DNA of 64,000 nucleotides from Glandiceps talaboti (Eukaryota > Hemichordata > Enteropneusta > Spengelidae). Shown piece by piece: positions 1 to 11,522 of the stretch (the first letter of the stretch is position 1; every line of letters starts with the position of its first letter). The DNA lies in contig NC_135549.1 in assembly GCF_964340395.1 (NCBI RefSeq), forward strand, positions 29,978,832 through 30,042,831, given 5' to 3'. Under the pieces are notes generated by a model. That model searched no databases, was not told where the DNA came from, and saw only the letters and a list, made by a program, of their open reading frames with translations. The position numbers and the translations under genes were made by a program.

Positions 1-690
1 CACTACTAAATATAGGCATGTACCTAAGATCATGGTAGTCACAGCACTACTAAATATAGGCATACCTAAGATCAAGGTAGTCCCAGCACTACCAAATATA
101 GGCATACCTAAGATCAAGGTAGTCACAGCACTACCAAATATAGGCATACCTAAGATCATGGTAGTCACAGCACTACCAAATATAGGCATACCTAAGATCA
201 TGGTAGTCACAGCACTACCAAATATAGGCATACCTAAGATCAAGGTAGTCACAGCACTACCAAATATAGGCATACCTAAGATCAAGGTAGTCACAGCACT
301 ACCAAATATAGGCATACCTAAGATCAAGGTAGTCACAGCACTACCAAATATAGGCATACCTAAGATCAAGGTAGTCACAGCACTACCAAATATAGGCATA
401 CCTAAGTTCATGGTAGTCACAGCACTACCAAATATAGGCATACCTAAGATCAAGGTAGTCACAGCACTACCAAATATAGGCATACCTAAGATCAAGGTAG
501 TCACAGCACTACCAAATATAAGCATACATAAGATCAAGGTAGTCACAGCACTACCAAATATAGGCATACCTAAGATCAAGGTAGTCACAGCATTACTAAA
601 TATAGGGATACCTAAGATCATGGTAGTCGCAGCACTACCAAATATAGGCATACATAAGATCAAGGTAGTCACAGTGTTACTTTTTGTGTT
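1..690. repeat. 42-bp tandem array in PRPF18 intron
   Basis: About 16 head-to-tail copies of a 42-bp unit (core CATACCTAAGATCAAGGTAG followed by TCACAGCACTACCAAATATAGG) run from the left edge to just before the PRPF18 acceptor at 698-699. Copies differ by a few substitutions, such as AAGGTAG versus ATGGTAG. Because 42 is a multiple of three, one frame stays open through the array, but this is a by-product of the repeat. The array continues past the window edge. Each unit contains an AG|GTAGTC donor-like and a TCACAG acceptor-like string. Confidence 0.95.
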
Positions 691-699
691 TCCTTACAG

Positions 700-3600
700 G
701 TTGTCAGAAGACTGAGAGAAAGAGGACAACCAGTCAGATTCTTTGGAGAGACAGATTTAGAGGCGTTCCAGAGATTACGAATTTTAGAAATTCAAGAACC
801 AGAAATTAACCAGGTCAGTGTTGAAGCTCTCCGTACATTGTACAATTTTAAATATACATGTCAGGGGATGTGCTTGTTGTTTTGTTTACAGTAAACAACA
901 AATTAGTTTGCAAGGTACATGTATGCTGTGATGGGATGCCCCCACACATCGATCAACCTCTTTCACGTCTGTATGGAACTGGGCCCTTTGTAGTATATGT
1001 AACCAGATCTGGGTGGATCCAATCTCATAGGTACATGATAAAGGGCATTAACTAACCGCCATTTCAACCTATAAAGTTAATTTATGTTAATTAGAGCAGA
1101 TATAGCAGACCAGTGAGGACAAAGCGACACAATGTATCTTACAGTCTAACAACAGATATGTAATAAAGAAATGTTTATTTTATAAGTGCATGTAATAGTT
1201 TGATACCCCCCCCCCCCCCCCCCGTACATGTAATGGTATGTTGTTATAAGTGCATGCAATAGTTTGATATACCCCAAAAGCAGCTATGTAACCTTTCTTG
1301 TATTTTATAGTCAAGTGAATTACCATGAATGCTTTGTAACCAGTAGGTGCATTACTTACAAAAGGTTGAACAATATATACAACCAGCAATATACAAGCAT
1401 TTACAAATGGAACTTGTTATAAACAAAAGTACATAAATGAATTGGATTAATAACACTTGGCATAACATTTTGGATTTACATTGACTTACATTACATTTCA
1501 TGGTTTAATATGAACAATTTTATGGCCTTTGTACATGATACATGTACAAATGTAGCTCACATTCACAAACAAATTTTAAGTTCTCCTGGCATTTCATGTA
1601 CACATAAAGAGGCCATACAACTGTTTTATATCAAACTAAGAAATCTAATGCTAGTCTCTGTAGTTACAACATTCTGAGTCTGTGCTACATGTGATTATTC
1701 CAATTCATTTGTTTACTAATATTTTGCCTGTTTGTAACAAGTTCTGCTTGTAAATATATTTGCCTGTCATAGTTTATATGGAAATCGAAGTCATTGTTAC
1801 ATTCTCATGCAGCAGAAATACAGTCATGTCAAATATTGAATCCGAATTTTGACATTTTGATATTTATAGGGTATGAGAAATGATTTCAAAGCTGCCATGG
1901 ACAAAGTAGACCAGGATTATCTGAGTGAGATTTTGAGAACTGGTGGTGAAGACGACAGTAAAAAAGATGACGTCAAGGTTGTTGATGATGGCAAATCATT
2001 AGACGATATCAAAGACATGGCTGGTAACTTTGGTGAAGGAGACGGTGAAGTTGACAGTGAAGTTATACTTGTATATCTCAAGGTATGTAGTCAAACACAG
2101 CTGTATATTTTAAAACCTGGTAGGACAGAAGTTGTGGGAATGTGTTCATGCTATGTACTCAAATAGGCTGTAATGGATTGTAGGAGTTGAGGAAATGTAA
2201 ATGGCCTTTGTATATGTTATAGGTCTGCTCCATTGGGTAATAATTGTAAAGCGCTTAGAGCAAGGTGTTGGAAAATGGTATATAAAAGCTTGCATTATGA
2301 TAGTGATTATTATTCTGGACAGAAATGATGTCATCCATTGTTAGTATTGATGATATACTTGATCTTAACTTAAAGCAGATATCTTTTTAGTTCTCTGAAA
2401 GGATGATTGGCTTTAAAATTGGCTCCATCCATCTGTCATTGTGGCCATAATACATCATTTCTCTGATATGCAATATCCAACTTCAATCAAACCTGGCACA
2501 AAGGTGACAAATCATACAAGACATATACATGTCACTTTGTTCTACAACATATGCAAATTCTGTGATTGATTGATAAAGAAATGATGTTAATGACTGTGTG
2601 GGTGGTGATGTCATTTGAATTTTAGTTTCATCTTGGGACCTCATTGACCTAGAAATGAGACAAGATTTGAGGCCAATTAAATGGACTACAATGTAATTCC
2701 TCTGAGGCAGGGGAGAACCATATATAACACTAACAGATATTGTGAGAGCTTTGACTTCACTTTGAATGTCTGGATACAGAATTGATAATATTAAACTCTG
2801 ACTTGTAAACACAGTACTTACAATGTATTCACATCTAGAACAGCAATACTATAAATATGACATTGGAACACCAACTATCGGCTAGCTAAACATAGACAGA
2901 AACTAAACTATTATTGCAACATGTACATGTAAGCTATCAAGGGACATTGATGTAATAGCACTGTACACTCACAGTATTAAAGGCAGTGTTTCATGTTAGC
3001 AATTAGCAAGTATTCCTCATTGCAAGTAATGACACATTCAAGCTCATTCAGTATTTACACTATCTTGATTACAGGTTATTTCACTTCATAACAAAGACAC
3101 TGCCATCACCTACTTAGGTAATCTGTACTGTACAACCCATAAACACACAACCCATAAAGTAAAGCTTTTTCTGTATGTACCACAATCGTTAAATCATCAA
3201 GTGTAAAAGTATATTTTTTCATTTGCTAATTTACCACATTAGAAAGGCCACTTGCTAGGCTTGTAAATAAACCAATTGAAACAGTATACTTTTACACTTG
3301 ATAGAAATGCTATAAACAAGTGTAGCACATAGAGAAAGTGCTTTACTTCAGTTGTATTAGTTGTAATAGTTTGCATTTATCTTAGTTTGCCTTTAGCTTG
3401 ATTTCCATAGTAATACTTTGACCTGCTAAGGCTTGTAACCTCTGTTTGTTATCTCTACCAGTTTCTTTTACAAGAGTGGGGTAAAGTATTAAATAGGAGA
3501 CCAAGTGATGTTAAGAGAAGTACCAAGGGTAAATTTGAAGCAGCTACACACTCCCAAACTGTCAGTTATCTCAAACCACTCCTAAGGAAACTTAAGAGAA

Positions 3601-6600
3601 GGGTAAGTCAAATTGATATCAATATATAATTTACTTTTAAAAGAAAATCCAGTCTTTATGTGCTTCTGTCTGTCTGTCTGTTTCATGTTTCTAAATTCTA
3701 TACTTGCTTCATCACGTTCCACCCCTGACAAGCCAAAGTACATTATCCAATCTCCCCATTGGTTGTTTTGTCAAGTTGCTCCACTGGCATGCAACAACAA
3801 ACATCACACTGTAGGATTTAACGTCTCTTTACACCTCAAAAATAAATCTTAAACTTTTGCCATTACTTTGGTCAAGAAAACTCTAACCTATTCTTGTTCC
3901 TTTCAAATCAAAAAGCACTAGTATGCAATATTTTTAGATAGAGAACAAAATAATCTCATTTTCAGACTCTATGGGGAAAATTATAGATTAGTGGTTTTCT
4001 TGAAATGAAGATGGTAATCAACCATATTTCTGTAATGATTTCAAAAGGAATGGGAACAAAGTTTTATATGACAAAGTTTGTACGTAATATTGAACTGCTT
4101 TGATTTTCAGAAAAAAATGAAATTGACAACAACCTTGAGACCGATACCAACATGACATGCACCTCCGATAATGCTGTATATGAAAGTTCCAAAGAAATGA
4201 CAAACTCTCGTACCATATATACTGTATCTTTTAACATGCTTAATTCATGTTCATTTTGAAAGATGACCTGAATAGTCTTACAACCTACTTGTCGTTATTA
4301 TTCCTTCTACAGAGAGTTTCCCCAGAAATCTTGGAATATTTAGTCCACATTGTGAGTGCACTGTTGGACCGAAATTACGTCAAAGTAAGTACCAAAATAA
4401 TGTAATAAGTAATTATACATGTATGCCATACTCAGTGTTCGTGGACCCTGGTAATACTTGTTTAAAACTTTGATGGCAACTTTGGTAACTCAGACGAAAA
4501 AAAATTGTGTGTTTCTGATAACCCTAGTTTAAGCTGCGATCTCTAAACATTTTTCAAACATTTAAAACAAAAAGATATGAAATTATTTGTCTTCTTGACC
4601 CTATGTTTTCTTTCCTCGGTAATGTCTACATATTTCATCAAACTATCACAGACAGGGTATTCTGACTGACATTTCGTATATTTTTGGGTCGAAGCAAAAG
4701 ATGAGACAAGATAAAATAAAATCCCGACCTACCAACAAATATACCCTATTCTCTGAGGCCATGTTATCTGAAACACAAAATGATTTTTTTTTGTCTCATT
4801 TAGTAGAATTTTACTTGAATATGTTCAAAAATCACTGCATTTCTAAAGTTTAATCAATCAAGAATTATAAGTGAACTAGTACATGTAATCAAAGATCAAA
4901 ACAATATTTTGCACTTAAGAAAAGGACCTCCAGCTGGTGTGAATAGAATGGAATGGAATTATAATCAAGAACTATTCTTACAATAACATGTTCAATTAAT
5001 GAGTGTAATGTATGACAACTAGATAAACTGCATTGGTTCCCTTTCACTTGAGTTTATTTTAAAATAATTAGCTCCATTAACACTTTGTATTGAATACCAA
5101 AATATTCAGACAGATACCCCCACAATGAATATTTCAAATGTTGTTGATGATGATTGCACTACCATAGAGTATTAGCGATGTCAATCTAAGGTCTATAATT
5201 TAATCCTAGCTTCTCACATTACTTATCTAGTGGCGCCAAAATGATTACATAGGGTCATTTCTTTGTTTCTTTAAACTCTGCCAGACAACCGTCTTTTTTC
5301 AAATTCACACCTAAATTGTAATGCCAATCTGATATTGGTCTTTAAGTTGATTAATGGCACTCAATTATGGTAAACTTTGTAGAAACAATGTGATTGATTG
5401 AGTGATTGATTGATTGATTAATTAATTAAAGATTAGGATCGTTTTTTTACAAATTTCATTCCCAAAAATGTAAAATGCCTCATTTACGTACATCGTTTTC
5501 ACCTGATAAGAAAGTGTACATACATACATACACACATACATACATACATACAAAATGTACATACATACATACATACATACATACATACATACATACATAC
5601 ATACATACATACATACACACATACATACACACACACATACATACATACACACATACACACACACACATACATACATACATACATACATACATACATACAT
5701 ACATACATACATACACACATACATACATACATACACACATACATACATACATACATACATACATACATACATACATACATACACACATACATACATACAT
5801 ACATACACACATACATACATACATACATACATACATACATACATACATACATACATACATACATACACACATACATACGTACGTACGTATAGTACATGTA
5901 CATGTACGTACGTACATACAATGCAGATTATATAGACAGATATATCATTAATACATGTAATGTGTAAGTTTTAGATGACAAAATAGATTTTAAGTTGACA
6001 CATTTCGTATTTCACAGAAATTATTCAACTTGGAGAGGACAGTAGACCAGAAGAAGGATAGATGTAGGGATTTATATTTAGCAAAGTTAGATAACAACAG
6101 TTACTACTCTGGGCCTTTCAACAATTATGGCTTTCATAATATAGGATAACCCAATCAAGATATGTGAAAAGTAGGGTGTCTGGCTTTTCACCATTTTAGA
6201 ATTTGGGTTAAGAGAGCGTTGACTTTATAAATGAGATCTGGTAGTATAATCTGCTGAGATAGCAAGTGTGACCTACATGTACTTCCATGACTCACTAGTT
6301 GCTGTATCTGTCTGCCAGTGATGGCTTAGTTAACCATATGCATAGTCAGTTTTAGGGTGTGAATATCATTGTACAGTTGTCTGGATTTAACAGATGTAAG
6401 CCACTGTAGATACGTGTAATGTTACCGTAGATATCAGTGGATACATCACACTCAACGGTTTGGTACTATCCCATTACAAGTCATTTGATATGGTGAAATA
6501 AGTCAATTGCTTTATACTTAAGATAGGAGTGAGATTGTTGAAATTCACATCAATCTTAATGTGACGTGCAGAAATGTGTGGAACTTCTATTACTGAGAGA

Positions 6601-8013
6601 AACGTTCACAAAGCAACTGAATGCTATAGTAGTGAACACATTGTACAGTAACCAGCACAGACCCTAATAGTCCAGAAGTCAGACTTTGATTTTTAGGCAA
6701 TTGATACCAAATTGAGGTACCAAATAAAACATAACTTTTCAAAAGACATTTTTTCTGCAGATTTCAAAAATGTTTGGTGGATATCTGTATTTGGTAGCTT
6801 TCTAGTACTAACTTTCATCCAGAGTTTGATAACAAAGTAATAAAAAATTGAATAATCTGGTGGTGGTTTGGGATGACAATCCATACTTGAAATGGTTTAT
6901 TTAATGTAGCATTTGTGAAATATTAAAATAATTGTATAAAACTAAATTATCACTGACCCAGAGATAATATTGTTTGATATCTTTAAATCTCATATTTGCA
7001 TATTGATTACCGATACGTCTCTTGTATCACTTTGATCCCTAGCATCTGATAGTTCACTCTATATTTTATTGCTTGATTTTAGAAATAGGATAGGGTGAGC
7101 AAAGTATTGTACTAGAAACCTTGTACATGTATACATCACTCATTTCATTAATCAATACACCAAGTAAAAAGGCGAAATAGAATTAGATGTTCTAGTACAT
7201 GTATATGTATCCCCCTGTGCTGACTATAAAAAAAGTTGTAGATGTGTATGTGTATTGTATGTGTCCTATCATAGATCAGGTCCACTCTCAATCTATCATA
7301 CTTTCTTTAGGCTAATGATTACTACCTACAAATGGCTATCGGCAATGCACCCTGGCCTATTGGTGTCACCATGGTGGGTATCCATGCACGTACAGGAAGA
7401 GAAAAGATCTTTTCACAACAAATAGCACATGTACTCAATGATGAAACACAGAGGAAGTATATCCAGGTGAGTGAGATGGTGGAATTCAATCAATTTTTGT
7501 CACAATTGAACCAAGTTCAGAATAGCTGTGTGCATGGAATGTTTGTCACATTTGGATGTGTGTGTGTGTGTGTCTGTGTGTCTGTGTGTCTGTGTGCATG
7601 TCTGTGTGCCTGTTTGTATACAAGGGTGTCAAACCTGCTATGTATATACCCTGGTATATTGGGTTGGCATTTGTTGGTGGTGTTACACAAGGAATCATGT
7701 TGGTTAAGTGTTGAAATAAAAATAAATACTAAAGGTGTGGAAATCAGATAAAAAAAAGTGATTTTGTTCAAAAACACTCAATCTATGACTAGATTTGTCT
7801 GACAGTTGGAGAAACTAAAAGCAATGGTTCCATCAGCCAAGAAGCCTACGTGCAAAATAGTGTGATGTGTGTTTCGTCAACTGTCTATGTTCATAATTAA
7901 TTAATTATTACTTGCTCTCTCATTTCTTTCAGGGACTGAAAAGGTTGATGACTGTATGCCAGAAACACTTCCCAACAGATCCATCAAGAAGCGTGGAATA
8001 CAACGCCCTCTAG
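700..8013 (+). CDS. PRPF18: Pre-mRNA-splicing factor 18, 3' six exons (5' end outside window)
   Basis: PRPF18 acts in the second catalytic step of pre-mRNA splicing in the nucleus. Six exons are visible: 700-813, 1870-2082, 3462-3602, 4313-4384, 7311-7466 and 7933-8013 (TAG). All have GT-AG borders and every intron is phase 0. They encode 258 residues; the human protein has about 342, so roughly 85 N-terminal residues lie to the left. The first exon carries the SFM-type motif [19 protein letters not shown]. The second is an acidic linker ([10 protein letters not shown]...). Exons 3-6 form the helical Prp18 domain, including the highly conserved stretch [20 protein letters not shown] and [13 protein letters not shown], and the protein ends [15 protein letters not shown] as in other animals. 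Introns hold a SINE (2113-2330) and a 370-bp tetranucleotide repeat. No frame break is seen. Identification is secure by family recognition; exon ends were inferred from splice motifs. Confidence 0.95.
1200..1223. repeat. Poly-C tract
   Basis: A run of about 19 C residues in a PRPF18 intron. Similar C-tracts occur near 22443, 22591 and 35420. Such tracts are often collapsed or mis-sized in assemblies. Confidence 0.9.
2113..2330 (+). repeat. SINE copy A
   Basis: The sequence runs AACCTGGTAGGACAG, then TAATGGATTGTAGGAGTTGAG, then GTAATAATTGTAAAGCGCTT, TATATAAAAGC and a GATTATTATT end. The same order of blocks recurs at 36010-36211 (+) and, reverse-complemented, at 12970-13312 and 21111-21345. 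The 3' module (AAGCGCTT...TATATAAA...ATT repeats) resembles the LINE-type tails carried by many tRNA-derived SINEs. The copy is 5'-truncated and begins about 30 bp after a PRPF18 donor site. Confidence 0.7.
5514..5917. repeat. (ACAT)n microsatellite with palindromic CGTA/CATGTA edge
   Basis: About 370 bp of TACA repeats with interspersed ACAC steps, in PRPF18 intron 4 (counting the introns visible here). It ends in an alternating CGTACGTACGTA, ACATGTACATGT and ACGTACGTAC block that is self-complementary. Long frames on both strands here are low-complexity artefacts. Confidence 0.95.
7553..7615. repeat. TG-rich microsatellite
   Basis: Imperfect (TG)n/(TGTC)n tract in the last PRPF18 intron. 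Confidence 0.85.
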
Positions 8014-9010
8014 AGTCGGTTATTTACATTCGTTTGTTTTCAGAACTGTAACTGCAAGCATTATGAGGGACTCAACATGCAATCCACCAACATTCATCCG
8101 TGTTTGCTGATACTAAAATACACTGACCCATCGTGTGGTACACTCTTGAACATGAAACCACAATTTTCAGAATCACATTTGTACAAGATTTATTTTAAAA
8201 GGTGGTTGATGGCACATTGAAAGAACCATACTGTCCTACTGTTCAACTCCACCAATTTTTCTATAGAACTACTGTGAAAACCTTGGGCATAAAAGTGAGC
8301 ACTAATGCCTGACATGACCGATTACAAAGACATTGTACTTTTATCTTCACTTCATTTAATTGCCAATGACATTGAAAAGAAGGTACTCTTCATTCCATCC
8401 TCACTAAAGTACACAAAGTCATGTATGTATAGTGTACATAAACAGCTTTGAACTGTCTCAAATTGTCATACTCTGGAGATGGATTATCAAGACAGTGTAA
8501 CATTAAAACTAAATCTTCTTTGAGGTGTACACTGTTACAGATACAATTTGAGAAGAGTCTAAGGCAAGAGTTAATAGAGAACAGTGGATCGATCATCACT
8601 ACATACATAATTTACGTCATGCTAAGGAGTTGGTTAGGTTTGGAATGTTATGCACGTAATAGAAACCTGTATAATGCTCAAATCTACACTCAAGTCTGGT
8701 TGCTGAGTATGGTACATGATTGGAGATGTGTAGAGATGTAAACTAGGACTGTATGATATGTACTGGGGCTTCACTGGATGCCACGTTTATGACGTGAGAA
8801 GGGGTAGGCCAATGAATGAGGGCAACTTGACATGGCATATCTTAAAACTAGATGTTCACATGTACAAGTATATATGTATATAAATGGTTATTAAACACTT
8901 GATACAATGTTAATTAGTACCCACACTTCACACACACACAACACAACACAGCACAACACATATACAGTACACAATAAGTATACCAACTTCACATATATAA
9001 TCCATACATA

Positions 9011-9046
<36 letters not shown>

Positions 9047-9960
9047 GTACCAATACCAACTTTAAGAGTCTGTACACACTGTTTATTACAATGAAGTGAT
9101 TAAATATTGTAGCTGTTTTTATTTCATCTCTTTATGAAAATGTTAGCAAGTGCATTACAATCAAATATATCTTAACTAGTATGTACACATATATTGTGCA
9201 TACCGGTACCTATTGTGACACACACAGCTAGTATTTCATACTTGTGGTAAAGCTGCACTAGCTGCAACTGGAATATTTTTTTGGTTTCTTGAAAATGTTT
9301 TGTTAGGTACAATAACTGTAATATCGTAAACAGTATTGCATCAGCTGTGGGGTAAACAGTTTTTTAGTTGTATACATGATAAATGAAATCAAATTTTTTT
9401 TTGGGTCCGCGCCCAAAAATCAGCATCCACAATGGCCATCACAATTTCAACCTGTTTCTGTACTGCTTAATATCAATAATATTGACCACTGATTAACATG
9501 TACAATGTCTAATTATTGATATTTTAACAATTTTCTGTGAATATACTGTGGTTGTTACCCCAGTAACAACTAGTACAGTAACTGTTTTAACATGGTGACA
9601 CATTCAAAACTAAGCTTTCACTCAAGATTTAAAGTTGTCACTAAACTATCTACAGATAATATTGACTACTAGTTAACAGATACAATGTCTCAAGTGGTCA
9701 ATTTTTGGTAAATACATCTTTGGTTGTTTGTCATAAATGTGCCAGTTGCAGCTAGTGTAGGTTTAAACTTAAATTTGCCTTGTAAAACCATTTTGTTGTC
9801 TATTTACATATACCCTAACACTATACTTTTATCCAAATTATGTCAATTTCATAAAATTATGTAAATAAATAATTTCATGAAGTAACTTTTGATATTTTTC
9901 GTAATTCATAAAAGTGGCAGTGATGTTTTGCAATCTTGAATTTGACACATCACAAATTAA
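8014..9960 (+). other. PRPF18 3' UTR and downstream intergenic DNA
   Basis: No coding signal is seen. An ATTAAA hexamer at 8890-8895 could serve as a poly(A) signal for PRPF18, giving a UTR of about 0.9 kb; this is only inferred. CA-rich tracts lie at about 8925-8960 and 9013-9042. The remainder is AT-rich and shows no recognisable element. Confidence 0.5.
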
Positions 9961-9989
9961 CACAGGGTGATACATGTATCTATATTATT

Positions 9990-10270
9990 GAAGAAGTCAC
10001 AATATAAGTGTAACATGAAGAATGTCAAAATCTCGGATAAGGAAGAACAACTTTACAGATGTAGGTTGAAGGCAGCCATATGTATTCATCAAAGGAAGCC
10101 TACCCATAAACCAGAATGCAGGCATAGAGAGCACAGCTGTTTCTCTCAAGCTTATTTCACGTTTCTTCCAAAACATGTGACAATAACCTATTGTAGTACA
10201 CCCCTGATGATGCTGATGAGATGTCGGCGAAAATTTGCGATTCACTTCTAAGAATGTTTTTGACTTTGTG
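9990..10270 (+). mobile_element. Possible Penelope-like retroelement 3' remnant
   Basis: A short forward frame contains RLKAAICIHQRKPTHKPECR. It resembles the end of the GIY-YIG endonuclease region of Penelope-like elements, where an R-K-A-I-x-I-x-x-x-x-P-T-L-N type motif is usual. It is followed by CCTGATGATGCTGATGAGATG and TCGGCGAAAATTTG, a form of the DNA often found at the 3' ends of these elements (PDDAD-E-MSAK). Only about 90 residues remain and no reverse transcriptase is visible. Identification is tentative. Confidence 0.4.
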
Positions 10271-11522
10271 AGCAGAAATTTAATTACTAAATTTCTATAT
10301 TATTGTCTGCTGAAGAACTGGTAAACATTGACTAAAATTGTATTGGGTATTTACTTATATTTCACTGACATTTCTAAAAGAGCAACAAGGTAACACTTGA
10401 CAAAATATTGAGTTCTTGTGCCAAGTAAAAATATGGCTTATTTAGTTATTTCTTGTATCACATATATTGACTACAATCTCAAGCATTACCCAAACAAGTC
10501 AATCGAAAATTGTATCAGAACTCATATCAAAATAATAATTTCCATTTCATGGCTAACAACACATCTGGTTTTAATAAAAGTACTGGTATACATTATTTCA
10601 GGAGAAAACAGTTGTACATGTACATTTGAACATGTTTCTAGCTACATACGTATTTCAATTGTTTACTTTCAGTCTCTTGGTTAGACTGACATTTGTATCA
10701 TGCAATTTTGCATGCAGTATATATACAAGTTGGTGAAAGAATGAAGTAAGAATGTTTCCATGACTGTATGACTTATTGACACCATAGCCCCTTGTTACTG
10801 CAGGGTCTATGTTGATATTTCTATAACTTACGTTAATCATATATTTCAGATATCTTTATTCAGGGCAGTGTTTAATACCTGGTTTGAATACTTGGCAAAA
10901 ATGTAGAACGAACAATGGACCAACTGTACAATAGATACACATTTGTGTTCAAGCTAGGGAGTTATGGTAATGTAGAACAGTAGACAGACAGTACAATTAA
11001 AGAGTAGTATGCAAGCTAGGGAGTTAGGGTTTGAATAGGCATAGGATTAGACTCCCTAGCATAACCCTTAGTGGACACTTTTCTAGAAGCATCTCAAATA
11101 ATAACAGCCTGTTCATAAACTATAAAAAAAATAAAGTAATTTACATTTATTACATATGTACTAGCGATTACTTGCACTGGTGCATGCATACTAGTGGTAT
11201 TTTCACTGCAGTGCAATACTGAAAACATTATTGCATACCTGCATGCAAATGATATGCAATTGAGGATACGATCATCACTATACATGAAATTGCGTGTATG
11301 ATTATAGAAATTGCCATTTCAGATAAAGATATGTAATAATAACACTAACAGTACCCCATATCAGTTTCAGTGTGGGTACTCAGGGGTCTTTGCACTTGTG
11401 CTTGCCTTGTTTTCTGCTGCACTTTCACTCGCCACAGAGAACAATGCAAGTACTCCTGCAAATCGCAAGGACACCACACTTGCACACACATGTCATGGGG
11501 TTCTGTCCTATTATAACATTGA
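10271..11522. other. Intergenic, probable RAD18 3' UTR
   Basis: This lies between the convergent ends of PRPF18 and RAD18. TTTATT at 11146-11151 reads AATAAA on the minus strand and is a plausible RAD18 poly(A) signal about 370 bp after the stop. A short inverted repeat, GCTAGGGAGT (near 10955 and 11013) against ACTCCCTAGC (near 11050), could form a hairpin. No gene is seen. Confidence 0.4.

Noticed and set aside
1-690. CRISPR-like array
   Set aside because: The copies are head-to-tail without spacers and lie in an animal intron.
32-715. A 227-codon open frame over the 42-bp array
   Set aside because: The unit is a multiple of three and free of stops in one frame; the frame does not join the PRPF18 frame. 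It is an artefact of the repeat.
5422-5951. Several overlapping frames of IHTY or MYVC repeats
   Set aside because: All are translations of the (ACAT)n microsatellite.
9997-10245. Minus-strand frame of 82 codons
   Set aside because: It is the shadow of the possible Penelope-like remnant on the plus strand; no domain is visible.
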